Source: Chitinophagaceae bacterium | Lineage (GTDB): Bacteria > Bacteroidota > Bacteroidia > Chitinophagales > Chitinophagaceae | Assembly: GCA_016786525.1 (NCBI GenBank) | Contig: JAEUVW010000211.1 | Coordinates: forward strand, 1 to 15,171 | Direction of reading: 5' to 3' | Length of the DNA stretch: 15,171 bases | In this document: positions 1-5,802 of the stretch, in pieces | Layout: each line of letters starts with the position of its first letter | How positions within the stretch are numbered: position 1 is the stretch's first letter | The notes under the pieces: generated by a model | Told to the model about the DNA's origin: nothing | The model's database searches: none | Seen by the model: the letters and a program-made list of their open reading frames with translations, nothing else | Program-made: the position numbers and the translations under genes

Positions 1-1
1 C

Positions 2-235
2 AATCGCCTGTTGCTCCAACCGAATCCCGGCACAGAATTTTTTGAGATCAACGGACTGAATGGAGAAGCAAAAGTCCATATGTATGATATGCTTGGGCAT
101 CTGGTCTGGTCCTCATTGGTATCAGCCCGCTATAACCATATTGATGTAAAAGATTATTTGCCCGGAGTCTATGTGGTCAAAGTAATGGGCGTGGACGATA
201 CTTTCATCAATATCCTGCAATTCGTCAAAAACTAA
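2..235 (+). CDS. T9SS type A sorting-domain protein, C-terminal fragment
   Basis: This is the 3' end of a gene that begins before the window. The reading frame is open from base 2 and ends at TAA 233-235. The roughly 78 visible residues form a complete C-terminal sorting domain of the type IX secretion system. It opens with LLLQPNPGTEFFEI, where PNP is the usual family signature. A beta-rich core follows with VHMYDMLGHLVWSS, then the typical LPGVYVVKV strand, and it ends in FINILQFVKN. In this family the domain directs a protein already exported by Sec across the outer membrane, after which it is usually removed. The functional part of the protein lies outside the window, so the cargo function is unknown. 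A TTG at 11 can be read as a start, but the domain clearly begins upstream of it, so it is not the real start. Confidence 0.88.
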   Translation, partial: NRLLLQPNPGTEFFEINGLNGEAKVHMYDMLGHLVWSSLVSARYNHIDVKDYLPGVYVVKVMGVDDTFINILQFVKN

Positions 236-278
236 AACACGTACAGGTATTTTGCCGCAGGAAGACCGAATCAAGAAA

Positions 279-303
279 GCCCGCGCCTGGAAAGAGCGCG
301 GGC
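279..303. terminator. Strong bidirectional hairpin after the T9SS fragment
   Basis: GCCCGCGC (279-286) pairs perfectly with GCGCGGGC (296-303) around a 9-nt loop, 44 nt after the stop at 235. The plus-strand side is followed only by ATTTC. Read on the minus strand the stem is followed by TTTCTT, so it could also end transcription arriving from the beta-barrel gene at 535-1215. The form is that of an intrinsic terminator with a short U tract. Confidence 0.65.
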
Positions 304-534
304 ATTTCACATCACCAATCTATTCGAACTGGTACAAAGGTCGTTTGGCCGGCCGGGACAGGGCTTACAGGATTGTATCGTGGATTTAATAGCTTATTGA
401 TATTTAGGGAAAAGGCAGCCTGTCTCTATTTTGTTATCCCGCAGCAGCTGTACAAAGCAAAAGGTACAAGCAAAGCAACGGGTGTCTTTGATATCCCTCT
501 GGCTTGAAATAATCTTTTTGCAGTAGCGCCCACT
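304..534. other. Intergenic stretch without a recognised gene
   Basis: The space between the hairpin at 279-303 and the stop of the minus-strand beta-barrel gene holds no credible ORF on either strand. I see no tRNA or other known RNA and no clear promoter. A GGCCGGCC palindrome lies near 347-354. The composition is mixed and unremarkable. Confidence 0.5.
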
Positions 535-1215
535 TCAACGTCTTGTGTATGCCGCTGTAGTTTTGGGTTGCAGTAATTTTAAGGCAATACCGGCATGAAA
601 GGACTGGTAGTTGAACCTGATCTTCGTACCGACATTCACGTTCTGGAAGCTTTGAGAATATTGCAGGTTGATCGCCAGCAGGCGTGCGAATTCATATTCC
701 GCACCGAGTTGAACACCGAAGTCTATAGGGTTTGTTTGTCCTGGCTTGTCTCCCCAACTCAGCTTTTGCCTGTTGATACCGATGAAGTCGGCTATGGATT
801 GCTCCCCTTTGGTATACATCCTGTTTTGACCGTATACCGTGTACCCCAGGTAGGGGCCACCGAAAATTGACAGGGGGTGGCTTTTCAGGGGTATGTTGTA
901 TTGCACATTTACAGGCATTCTTACCGAAACAAAGCGGATGTTGTAATAGTCGTAAAGGGTGGGCGTGCTTTTTGATTTCCCTGTTATTTCATTCCGGGTC
1001 AGGTTCAGGCCGCTCCTGAGTTCGATCACATCGGCTTTGCAGGTAGCAGCAATGCGTAATTCCGGTGCAGAAGGATTGTGGTCGAATACAATACCGTTGG
1101 CCGGACGGATCGCATGAAGAATTACTGTACCCATATAGGCCGACAGGGTGACTTTTTGCGCTTCGGCAGCAGTACAGTGAATAATAAATGCGCATAGGAG
1201 GAGTATATTTTTCAT
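535..1215 (-). CDS. Secreted outer-membrane beta-barrel protein (PorT/OmpW-like porin fold)
   Basis: The 226-residue product starts with a clear Sec signal peptide (MKNILLLCAFIIHCTAAEAQ), probably cut after AEA or AQ near residue 19-20. The rest is a series of amphipathic strands ending in aromatics: VTLSAYMGTVIL, IELRSGLNLTRNEI, FVSVRMPVNVQYNI, LSIFGGPYLGYTVYG, IDFGVQLGAEYEFARLLAINLQYSQSF and FHAGIALKLL. The FGGPYLGY and DFGVQLGAEYE strands are typical of the outer-membrane beta-barrel families (OMP_b-brl type) common in Bacteroidota, so it should be a small eight-stranded or similar barrel. The last strand is followed by about ten polar residues (QPKTTAAYTRR), whereas many barrels end in an aromatic residue. 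It appears monocistronic and lies divergent to the T9SS gene at 1490. Its specific role cannot be told from sequence. Confidence is high for localisation and fold and low for function. Confidence 0.8.
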   Translation of the reverse strand: MKNILLLCAFIIHCTAAEAQKVTLSAYMGTVILHAIRPANGIVFDHNPSAPELRIAATCKADVIELRSGLNLTRNEITGKSKSTPTLYDYYNIRFVSVRMPVNVQYNIPLKSHPLSIFGGPYLGYTVYGQNRMYTKGEQSIADFIGINRQKLSWGDKPGQTNPIDFGVQLGAEYEFARLLAINLQYSQSFQNVNVGTKIRFNYQSFHAGIALKLLQPKTTAAYTRR

Positions 1216-1250
1216 AGAAACGCTTTTATTTAGGTGTGAACATTTTACTT

Positions 1251-1258
1251 CAAATGTA
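1251..1258 (-). promoter_or_regulatory. Putative -7 box for the beta-barrel gene
   Basis: On the minus strand this reads TACATTTG, a perfect match to the Bacteroidota -7 consensus TAnnTTTG. It lies 35 nt before the start codon at 1215. The -33 position about 19 nt upstream holds only TTTA, a weak match to TTTG. Confidence 0.55.
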
Positions 1259-1390
1259 GTTTATAATCGTAATAAATAGAATTTTGTTGATTTTCTAACT
1301 GAATCGAAATGATACAGCAGATCAGACAATTCAGTTGTTTACAGGCAAGCCTGGTAGGTTGGCGTGCATCATTACTATACGCTTATTGTT

Positions 1391-1410
1391 GTATACAAGC
1401 GCTTATATAC
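1391..1410. promoter_or_regulatory. Near-perfect 20-bp palindrome between divergent genes
   Basis: GTATACAAGC (1391-1400) abuts GCTTATATAC (1401-1410). The arms are reverse complements at 9 of 10 positions with no spacer. The site lies between the divergent genes starting at 1215 (-) and 1490 (+), 80 nt before the second. The uninterrupted symmetry suits a dimeric repressor or activator site better than an RNA hairpin. No regulator can be assigned. Confidence 0.35.
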
Positions 1411-1489
1411 AAACGACCCCGCTTAACAACTTGAACTCAGGCCGCTTGCGTTATGTGTTAATTTGGTTCCAACTAAAAATTGAAATCCA

Positions 1490-2473
1490 ATGAAAAAAGC
1501 ATTGTTGTTATTAGCTGTTCTTTATGCGCAACTGTCCATTGCTCAGTCTATGGACATTTATACCTTCAAAGTAGAAAACGGGAAACCCTATATCCCGTTA
1601 AGCGGGGGGACAAACCTGACGGCCGGCAAAGTTTGGGATAAAGAAAAATTTAAAATCCCACTCGGATTTATGGCAGATATAGGTGACCGCACAGTGACAG
1701 ATTTTTGCGTTGCCACATATGGGGTGTTTGCTCCAGCCTCTGACACCGAATCCACCATTAACACTTTTTGTGCCGGTGTAGCGTATATCAGGGACAGGTC
1801 GATGAATAGTATTCCTTTGTCGCCGATCCGCTATGAGATCAGTGGCACGAGCCCCAATAAGATTTTTAAACTGGAATTTTTTAGTGTCGGGTTCAAGGGT
1901 GAAATGGATGGCAATGGAACCAACAATGATTCTGCGGACTTCCAGGTATGGCTTTATGAAAGCAGCAATATTGTAGAATTCAGGTTCGGGCCATCTAATC
2001 TTGTTTACATGAAAAAATCACAATGGCTTCGTAAGTTCGGATACTTTAAAGAATATGATACCAGGGCATTTTTATACAACAAATTTTATTGCCTGGGTGG
2101 TGATCCTGCCAATCCGACTATTGATAGTGCAAGCTCCGTTGCTGCAGCGCCTACTGTAAATACTTACCCGGAAAATGGTACGGTGTATCGCTTTGTTCCG
2201 AACTATTCATTGACCTCTATCGGCGAGGTCGATGTAAGCCAATATTTTAAGGTATACCCGACGATGGTGCAGCAAGAGCTGTTTGTAGCATATGGCTTGC
2301 CTGAGCAGGCTTCGGCACAGGTGATGGATATCAGCGGCCGTGCTGTTCAATCGCCTGTGATGTTACAATCCGGCAGTAATCATTTGGATATGGGTAGCCT
2401 TCCTGCAGGGCAGTATCTTATCAGGCTTGCTACGGCGGAAGGAAACGCCGTGTACCGGTTTACCAAGCTGTAG
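1490..2473 (+). CDS. Secreted protein with T9SS type A sorting domain
   Basis: The 327-residue product begins with a textbook signal peptide (MKKALLLLAVLYAQLSIAQ, cut near residue 19). Residues 20-235 are a beta-rich domain of unknown function. It contains the run YEISGTSPNKIFKLEFFSVGF and then NDSADFQVWLYESSNIVEFRFGPS. That pattern recurs in T9SS cargo of Chitinophagaceae-type bacteria and looks like a jelly-roll fold. Three cysteines sit in DFCVATYG, NTFCAGV and FYCLGG. Residues 252-327 are the sorting domain: KVYPTMVQQELFV replaces the usual YPNP, then AQVMDISGRAVQ, LPAGQYLIRL and the terminal YRFTKL. The protein should be exported by Sec, then by T9SS, and be secreted or anchored at the surface. 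No catalytic motif is visible. It appears monocistronic, with a likely terminator at 2511-2543. Confidence 0.85.
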   Translation: MKKALLLLAVLYAQLSIAQSMDIYTFKVENGKPYIPLSGGTNLTAGKVWDKEKFKIPLGFMADIGDRTVTDFCVATYGVFAPASDTESTINTFCAGVAYIRDRSMNSIPLSPIRYEISGTSPNKIFKLEFFSVGFKGEMDGNGTNNDSADFQVWLYESSNIVEFRFGPSNLVYMKKSQWLRKFGYFKEYDTRAFLYNKFYCLGGDPANPTIDSASSVAAAPTVNTYPENGTVYRFVPNYSLTSIGEVDVSQYFKVYPTMVQQELFVAYGLPEQASAQVMDISGRAVQSPVMLQSGSNHLDMGSLPAGQYLIRLATAEGNAVYRFTKL

Positions 2474-2510
2474 TAGGTTACGGGGTCTTATGCCGGGTAG
2501 CATTTTTAGG

Positions 2511-2543
2511 AATGTTACCTGTTTTTTGCAGGTTATATTTTTT
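2511..2543 (+). terminator. Probable intrinsic terminator of the T9SS gene
   Basis: ACCTG (2517-2521) pairs with CAGGT (2529-2533) around a 7-nt loop. The stem extends outward past one T/T mismatch by four more pairs. A run of T (2538-2543) follows. It begins about 40 nt after the stop at 2473. The stem is short, so confidence is moderate. Confidence 0.45.
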
Positions 2544-2551
2544 CAGGCAAG

Positions 2552-2577
2552 GAGCCGGATGCCTGCGGCATGACATC
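2552..2577 (-). repeat. REP-like hairpin unit 1 (single)
   Basis: Read on the minus strand this is GATGTCATGCCGCAGGCATC plus a short flank. ATGCC-TGC-GGCAT on the plus strand forms a 5-bp stem with a 3-nt loop, next to the conserved GTCAT (ATGAC on plus). It aligns with 2786-2811 at 21 of 26 positions, including paired compensatory changes in the stem. It belongs to the repeat family also found at 2611-2695, 2739-2811 and 14845-14960. Confidence 0.6.
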
Positions 2578-2610
2578 CAATGAGTAGTTTAATTTACTTC
2601 TTAACAATGC

Positions 2611-2695
2611 TGTCATTCCGAAACACAGTGAAGTGAGGAAACTATACGCGCGCCTTCTGATTAATGTAGAGATGCCTCCTGCTGTCGGCATGACA
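2611..2695. repeat. REP-like inverted pair A
   Basis: The left unit (plus strand) starts at TGTCATTCCG (2611-2620) and closes with GAGGAA near 2635-2640. The right unit (minus strand, 2669-2695) reads on plus as AGATGCCTCCTGC followed by TGTCGGCATGACAT. In the right unit ATGCC pairs with GGCAT. The right unit matches 14881-14905 closely, with stem changes that keep pairing. Two units in opposite orientation about 35 nt apart make an element of about 85 bp. Confidence 0.6.
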
Positions 2696-2738
2696 TCAGC
2701 GTGTACCGTGTTATTGTAATGAAGCTCCTCCTGTAGGG

Positions 2739-2811
2739 CGTCATCCCGTAGGGATCTGTAACGTTAAAAATGGTACAGGTATAGAGAGCCAGATGTCTGC
2801 GACATGGTATC
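2739..2811. repeat. REP-like inverted pair B
   Basis: The left unit at 2740-2761 is identical over 22 nt to 14939-14960. It contains ATCCC-GTA-GGGAT, a 5-bp stem with a 3-nt loop, directly after GTC. The right unit (2786-2811, minus orientation) contains ATGTC-TGC-GACAT on the plus strand. This is the same hairpin as unit 1 but with a C-G pair changed to T-A. The two units are in opposite orientation. Confidence 0.65.
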
Positions 2812-2873
2812 AAAATGCAAGCGCCTACAGATACTTTTATTTGCCGTTAAGCAGTTGAGGTAATTCAGGGGGG

Positions 2874-2904
2874 CACTGTAAGTCTCCGAAGAGGACTTAT
2901 AGTG
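2874..2904. repeat. 11-bp inverted repeat (hairpin) near the tRNA terminator
   Basis: CACTGTAAGTC (2874-2884) pairs with GACTTATAGTG (2894-2904) around the 9-nt loop TCCGAAGAG, with a single G-T wobble. Neither strand has a T tract after the stem, so it is not a standard intrinsic terminator. It lies 24 nt from the tRNA-Cys terminator and differs in sequence from the GTCAT-type repeats nearby. Confidence 0.55.
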
Positions 2905-2920
2905 AATGCTCGTATCCGGA

Positions 2921-2957
2921 AAACAAAAAAAGCGACAACAGTACTGTTATCGCTTTT
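2921..2957 (-). terminator. Intrinsic terminator of tRNA-Cys
   Basis: On the minus strand AAAAGCGA (from 2957) pairs with TCGCTTTT (to 2928). One internal mismatch and then AACAGT/ACTGTT continue the stem, giving about 14 pairs. A T-rich run (TTTTTTTGTTT) follows towards lower coordinates. The stem begins at the last base of the tRNA CCA end, so the transcript is closed immediately after the tRNA. Confidence 0.85.
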
Positions 2958-3030
2958 GGAGGTCGAGAGCGGGTTCGAACCGCTGTACGAGCTTTTGCAG
3001 AGCTCTGCCTAACCACTCGGCCACCCGACC
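2957..3030 (-). tRNA. tRNA-Cys (anticodon GCA), CCA encoded
   Basis: Read on the minus strand the molecule starts GGTCGGG and its acceptor partner is CTCGACC, with one G-T pair. The anticodon stem is GAGCT/AGCTC and the 7-nt loop is CTGCAAA, giving anticodon GCA (near 2995). The T arm is AGCGG-TTCGAAC-CCGCT. The discriminator base is T (2960), as expected for cysteine tRNAs, and CCA is encoded at 2959-2957. The D arm carries GAGTGGTTAGGC. All cloverleaf parts are present. It has its own promoter and terminator and is not part of the upstream LytTR operon. Confidence 0.95.
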
Positions 3031-3051
3031 ATTATTCCTTTGAGTGGAGCG

Positions 3052-3084
3052 CAAATGTAGGGAATTTTTTCCGGGAACGGCAAA
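3052..3084 (-). promoter_or_regulatory. Promoter of tRNA-Cys
   Basis: On the minus strand TTTG (3084-3081) is followed after 21 nt by TACATTTG (3059-3052). This is a full match to the Bacteroidota -33/-7 form. The expected start of transcription lies near 3045, about 15 nt before the mature tRNA end at 3030. Confidence 0.75.
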
Positions 3085-3136
3085 TTTTTTCACTTCATTT
3101 TTCTCAGCAGGAAGATATATTTTCTTTCCTGTCCCG

Positions 3137-3874
3137 CTACAGGCCCAGCAGGGTTTTCAGCCGTGTCATGCCTGACTGGCTCACGGGTATCTTCATGCCG
3201 CAGTGCAGCAATGCAATGTGGCTGTTTTTCTCATACGGCTCTATGCTTTGCAGCTGGCTGATCGGCATCAGGTAAGAACGGTGCACGCGTACGAACTGGT
3301 TGGGGTCCAGGATTTTTTCCAGGTTGGTCAGGGTGTTCTTTTTCAGGTACGAGCCTTCCTTCGTGACGATCTTCACATAGTCGTCGTTGGCCTCTATATA
3401 ATAGATTTCCTCGGCCGGTATAATACGGATATTGCCCTTGTCTTTGACAACGATGCGGTGCTGGTAGCCTTCGTATACCTGATCTTCGATCAGCTGCGTC
3501 ACCGCGCTGATGTTTTGCGCCAGGGCACTGTGCTGGCATTTTTGTATGGCCTTGTCGAAGCGTTCTTTCGTGATCGGCTTCAGCAGGTAGTCCACGGCGT
3601 GGCTTTCAAAAGCCTTCAGGGCATATTCATCAAAAGCTGTAGTAAAGATCACTGCCGGTGCCTTGTCCAGCATTTCCAGCAGTTCGAAGCCGTTGATGCG
3701 CGGCATCTGTATATCCAGGAAAATGATATCCGGGTTGTGTTTGGTAATGCTTTTGAAGGCTTCGAAACCGTCGGCGCATTCATCTACCACCTCGAAGCCG
3801 GGGTAGGCCTGCAGCAGCTTGATGACCAGGGCTCTTGCCAGTGGCTCATCGTCGATGACAATTACTTTATACAT
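3137..3874 (-). CDS. LytTR-family DNA-binding response regulator
   Basis: The 245-residue product has a receiver domain (about 1-118) and a LytTR DNA-binding domain (about 139-243). The receiver shows the acidic pair in VIDDEP (D8, D9), the phosphoacceptor D54 in IIFLDIQMP, T78/T79 in IFTTAF and K99 in YLLKP. The LytTR part has the family marks IYYIEANDDYVKI (157-169) and FVRVHRSYLMPI (194-205). LytTR proteins bind direct repeats in promoter DNA. The gene follows the histidine kinase gene with a 2-nt gap, so the kinase is almost certainly its partner. Length and all key residues are normal, so it should be functional. The target genes cannot be told from this window. No strong terminator follows it; only a weak 6-bp stem is seen at 3108-3131. 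Confidence 0.95.
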   Translation of the reverse strand: MYKVIVIDDEPLARALVIKLLQAYPGFEVVDECADGFEAFKSITKHNPDIIFLDIQMPRINGFELLEMLDKAPAVIFTTAFDEYALKAFESHAVDYLLKPITKERFDKAIQKCQHSALAQNISAVTQLIEDQVYEGYQHRIVVKDKGNIRIIPAEEIYYIEANDDYVKIVTKEGSYLKKNTLTNLEKILDPNQFVRVHRSYLMPISQLQSIEPYEKNSHIALLHCGMKIPVSQSGMTRLKTLLGL

Positions 3875-3876
3875 CG

Positions 3877-4908
3877 TTATTGAGGGATTTTAATGAGGGT
3901 GGAGAAAATATGATCCTGCTTTTTGATTTCCAGCAGGTCGGTACGGGCATAGAGTATCGTCAGGCGCCGGGCGATGCCCTCCAACCCGAAGCCCGTACCC
4001 CGTGGTGCCTGTATACTGGGGTCAAAAGGGTTTTCGATACTGAGGTGCAGCATCTTTTCGAGCAGGTTGATGTCAATGCGGATCACGACCTGCCCGGTAT
4101 TGCCGTACAGGCCGAACTTGATCGCGTTTTCCAGTACGGGTTGCAGGATAAAAGCCGGTATGCGGGCCTGTTCCCAGTGTTCCCCGCTTTTGTCGATCTC
4201 TACTTTAAGGCGGTTGCCGAAGCGTACGGACTCTATGGCCAGGTAGGCTTCGATATAGTCCAGTTCGTCGGTGATGTTGATGTATTCTTCTACATCGCGG
4301 CGTACAGACAGGCGCAGGAAGTCGGACAGGCGGCCGACCATTTCCTGTGCTTTTTCTGTATCCAGCTGGATCAGCGCATTGATCGAGTTCAGGCTGTTGT
4401 ACAGGAAATGGGGTTGCAACTGCTGCCGCAGGCGGAAGAGTTCCGCTTCGCGCAGGCTGATCACCGCGTGCTGGTGTAGTTCCAGGTCCTTCTGGTTGTC
4501 GGCCTGGTGTTTGCGCAACACGGTAATGTGCGCCAGCCAGCCCAGGCACAGCCAGGACATAATAAAGCGCATGGACTCGGTATCGTCTACATAAGACAGG
4601 TAGTTCTTGTCGTTAAACACCAGGGAGCAGAGAAACAGGTCGGCAATGACAAAAAGCAGGGTGGCGTTCAGGAAAGCCAGCAGGGAGGCATGCGCTGTAG
4701 CCAGTACTTTGGTAGGGTATTTCCGGATCCGCCATTCCAGTACCAGGCTTACGATGAAGACGAGTACCAGGTGAATGGCAATATCGATGCCGACAGACTT
4801 CCAGGGCAGGGTTTCGCCCGAGCTGAAAGGCAGCGTCGCGATCCCGAACACGAAAAGCAGGATAGGGAGCGGGAGCAGGCGGCTGTATCGGGAAAAATAT
4901 TGCAGCAA
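3877..4908 (-). CDS. LytS/YehU-type membrane sensor histidine kinase
   Basis: The 343-residue product starts with about four hydrophobic segments (about 11-30, 41-58, 73-98, 113-130) and no large extracellular domain. A short coiled stretch follows (about 133-160), then the His_kinase domain with RQQLQPHFLYNSLNSINALI, where H167 is the phosphoacceptor. The ATP-binding part (about 250-343) shows the N box VLENAIKFG (N261) and the glycine box GTGFGL (304-309). The usual histidine after the N box (NAIKHG) is phenylalanine here. This histidine kinase family normally pairs with LytTR regulators, and such a gene follows 2 nt downstream. The LiaF-like gene lies 24 nt upstream. Because it has no sensor domain, it probably senses through its membrane part or through the LiaF-like neighbour. 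That last point is inference. Confidence 0.94.
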   Translation of the reverse strand: MLQYFSRYSRLLPLPILLFVFGIATLPFSSGETLPWKSVGIDIAIHLVLVFIVSLVLEWRIRKYPTKVLATAHASLLAFLNATLLFVIADLFLCSLVFNDKNYLSYVDDTESMRFIMSWLCLGWLAHITVLRKHQADNQKDLELHQHAVISLREAELFRLRQQLQPHFLYNSLNSINALIQLDTEKAQEMVGRLSDFLRLSVRRDVEEYINITDELDYIEAYLAIESVRFGNRLKVEIDKSGEHWEQARIPAFILQPVLENAIKFGLYGNTGQVVIRIDINLLEKMLHLSIENPFDPSIQAPRGTGFGLEGIARRLTILYARTDLLEIKKQDHIFSTLIKIPQ

Positions 4909-4932
4909 AACCGGTAAGTATCGGGTGAGAAA

Positions 4933-5670
4933 TTAGTAAGATTTCAGTTCCAGGCCGCCAAAAGTGACTGAACCGCGCAGGAGTAGTTTTTTAGCTTCCC
5001 CGATGTCGGAAGTACGCAGGTTCCTTTTGTCTTCAATACCGCCAAACAGCACATCTACTTCGTTGATCACTTCCCAGTGAGAGGGCACAATGACCTCGAT
5101 GCCGCCAAACACAACCCGAAGGTCGATGACCATAGGCTGTACCACATTGTCTGCCTGCATCAGGTTGATCTCGGCGCCGCCACAGATGGCTGTGGCATTG
5201 CAACCGCTGAATTGCTTGGAGGTAATGATCTCTTTGCGGCCGCCAAAAAACGCTTCTATGTTGACAAAATTTTCGGTGCGGGTCTCGCTGGGTTCTTCTT
5301 CAAAACGCCCGGGTGTTACCGTTTGTCCGGCAATAAAATGGTGGTCTTTTTTTTTACCACGCAGGGCTATGAACAAGCCGCCCAGAATGAGCAGTACAGG
5401 CCAAAGAAGGGTTTTTGAAGATACACCCATAATGGTAAAGTGCGGGATCATGCAGGCAATACCGATCACGATCATCAGCAATGGCGCCATACGGTTAAAG
5501 CCCCGCTTCAGACCGCTGATCACGCCGCCTGCTATCAGGAACAGGGGCCATATCTCCAGGTCAAACTCGATGACCTTAAACTGCTTCAGCAAAAAAAGAA
5601 CCCCTGCTGCCACCAGCAGGAAACCAAACACTACAGATCCGCTCCTGTTATTTCTCAATTGGGTATTCAT
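4933..5670 (-). CDS. LiaF-like membrane protein (LiaI-LiaF-type TM region plus LiaF-like C-terminal domain)
   Basis: The 245-residue product has four transmembrane segments (about 13-29, 38-54, 61-77, 86-103), typical of the LiaI/LiaF-like region also called DUF5668. A charged linker (GKKKDHH and EEEPSETRTE) leads to a C-terminal beta domain. That domain carries repeated glycine turns: FFGG (141-144), ICGG (162-165), VFGG (187-190), LFGG (208-211) and TFGG (236-239), spaced about 21-27 residues. This is the pattern of the LiaF C-terminal domain. In Firmicutes LiaF inhibits the LiaS kinase in cell-envelope stress signalling. Here the gene heads an operon with a histidine kinase (24-nt gap) and a LytTR regulator, so a similar restraining or sensing role is likely. 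In the Lia system the kinase and regulator are of other families. A -7 box lies 33 nt upstream. Confidence 0.85.
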   Translation of the reverse strand: MNTQLRNNRSGSVVFGFLLVAAGVLFLLKQFKVIEFDLEIWPLFLIAGGVISGLKRGFNRMAPLLMIVIGIACMIPHFTIMGVSSKTLLWPVLLILGGLFIALRGKKKDHHFIAGQTVTPGRFEEEPSETRTENFVNIEAFFGGRKEIITSKQFSGCNATAICGGAEINLMQADNVVQPMVIDLRVVFGGIEVIVPSHWEVINEVDVLFGGIEDKRNLRTSDIGEAKKLLLRGSVTFGGLELKSY

Positions 5671-5702
5671 CGCTATAAAAGTACGTTTTTACAAGTACGG
5701 TA

Positions 5703-5710
5703 CAAATGTA
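5703..5710 (-). promoter_or_regulatory. Putative -7 box of the LiaF-like/HK/LytTR operon
   Basis: On the minus strand this reads TACATTTG, a perfect TAnnTTTG. It lies 33 nt before the start codon at 5670. The -33 position about 20 nt upstream holds CTTT, and the nearest TTTG (5740-5737) is too far at 26 nt, so the -33 element is weak. Confidence 0.55.
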
Positions 5711-5802
5711 GTATGGTACCGCAGGGCGTAAAAGTACAAATAGGCAACAGGAAATACAATGTCGGTGAAGTGAAGGAAACCGTCGGTAAACAAACAGCCG
5801 CT

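Noticed and set aside
3108..3131. CAGGAA/TTCCTG stem after the LytTR regulator as a terminator
   Set aside because: It is only 6 bp with a 12-nt loop and lacks a following T tract on the minus strand, so it is too weak to list as a terminator.
3203..3883. Plus-strand frame opposite the LytTR regulator
   Set aside because: The minus strand encodes a response regulator with all key residues, so the plus frame is a shadow.
5713..5802. Plus-strand frame MVPQGVKVQIGNRKYNVGEV in the gap before the LiaF-like operon
   Set aside because: It reads in a protein-like way for about 40 residues, but it continues into sequence antisense to the T9SS repeat protein, has no promoter of the expected form and matches no known family to my eye. 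It is probably chance.
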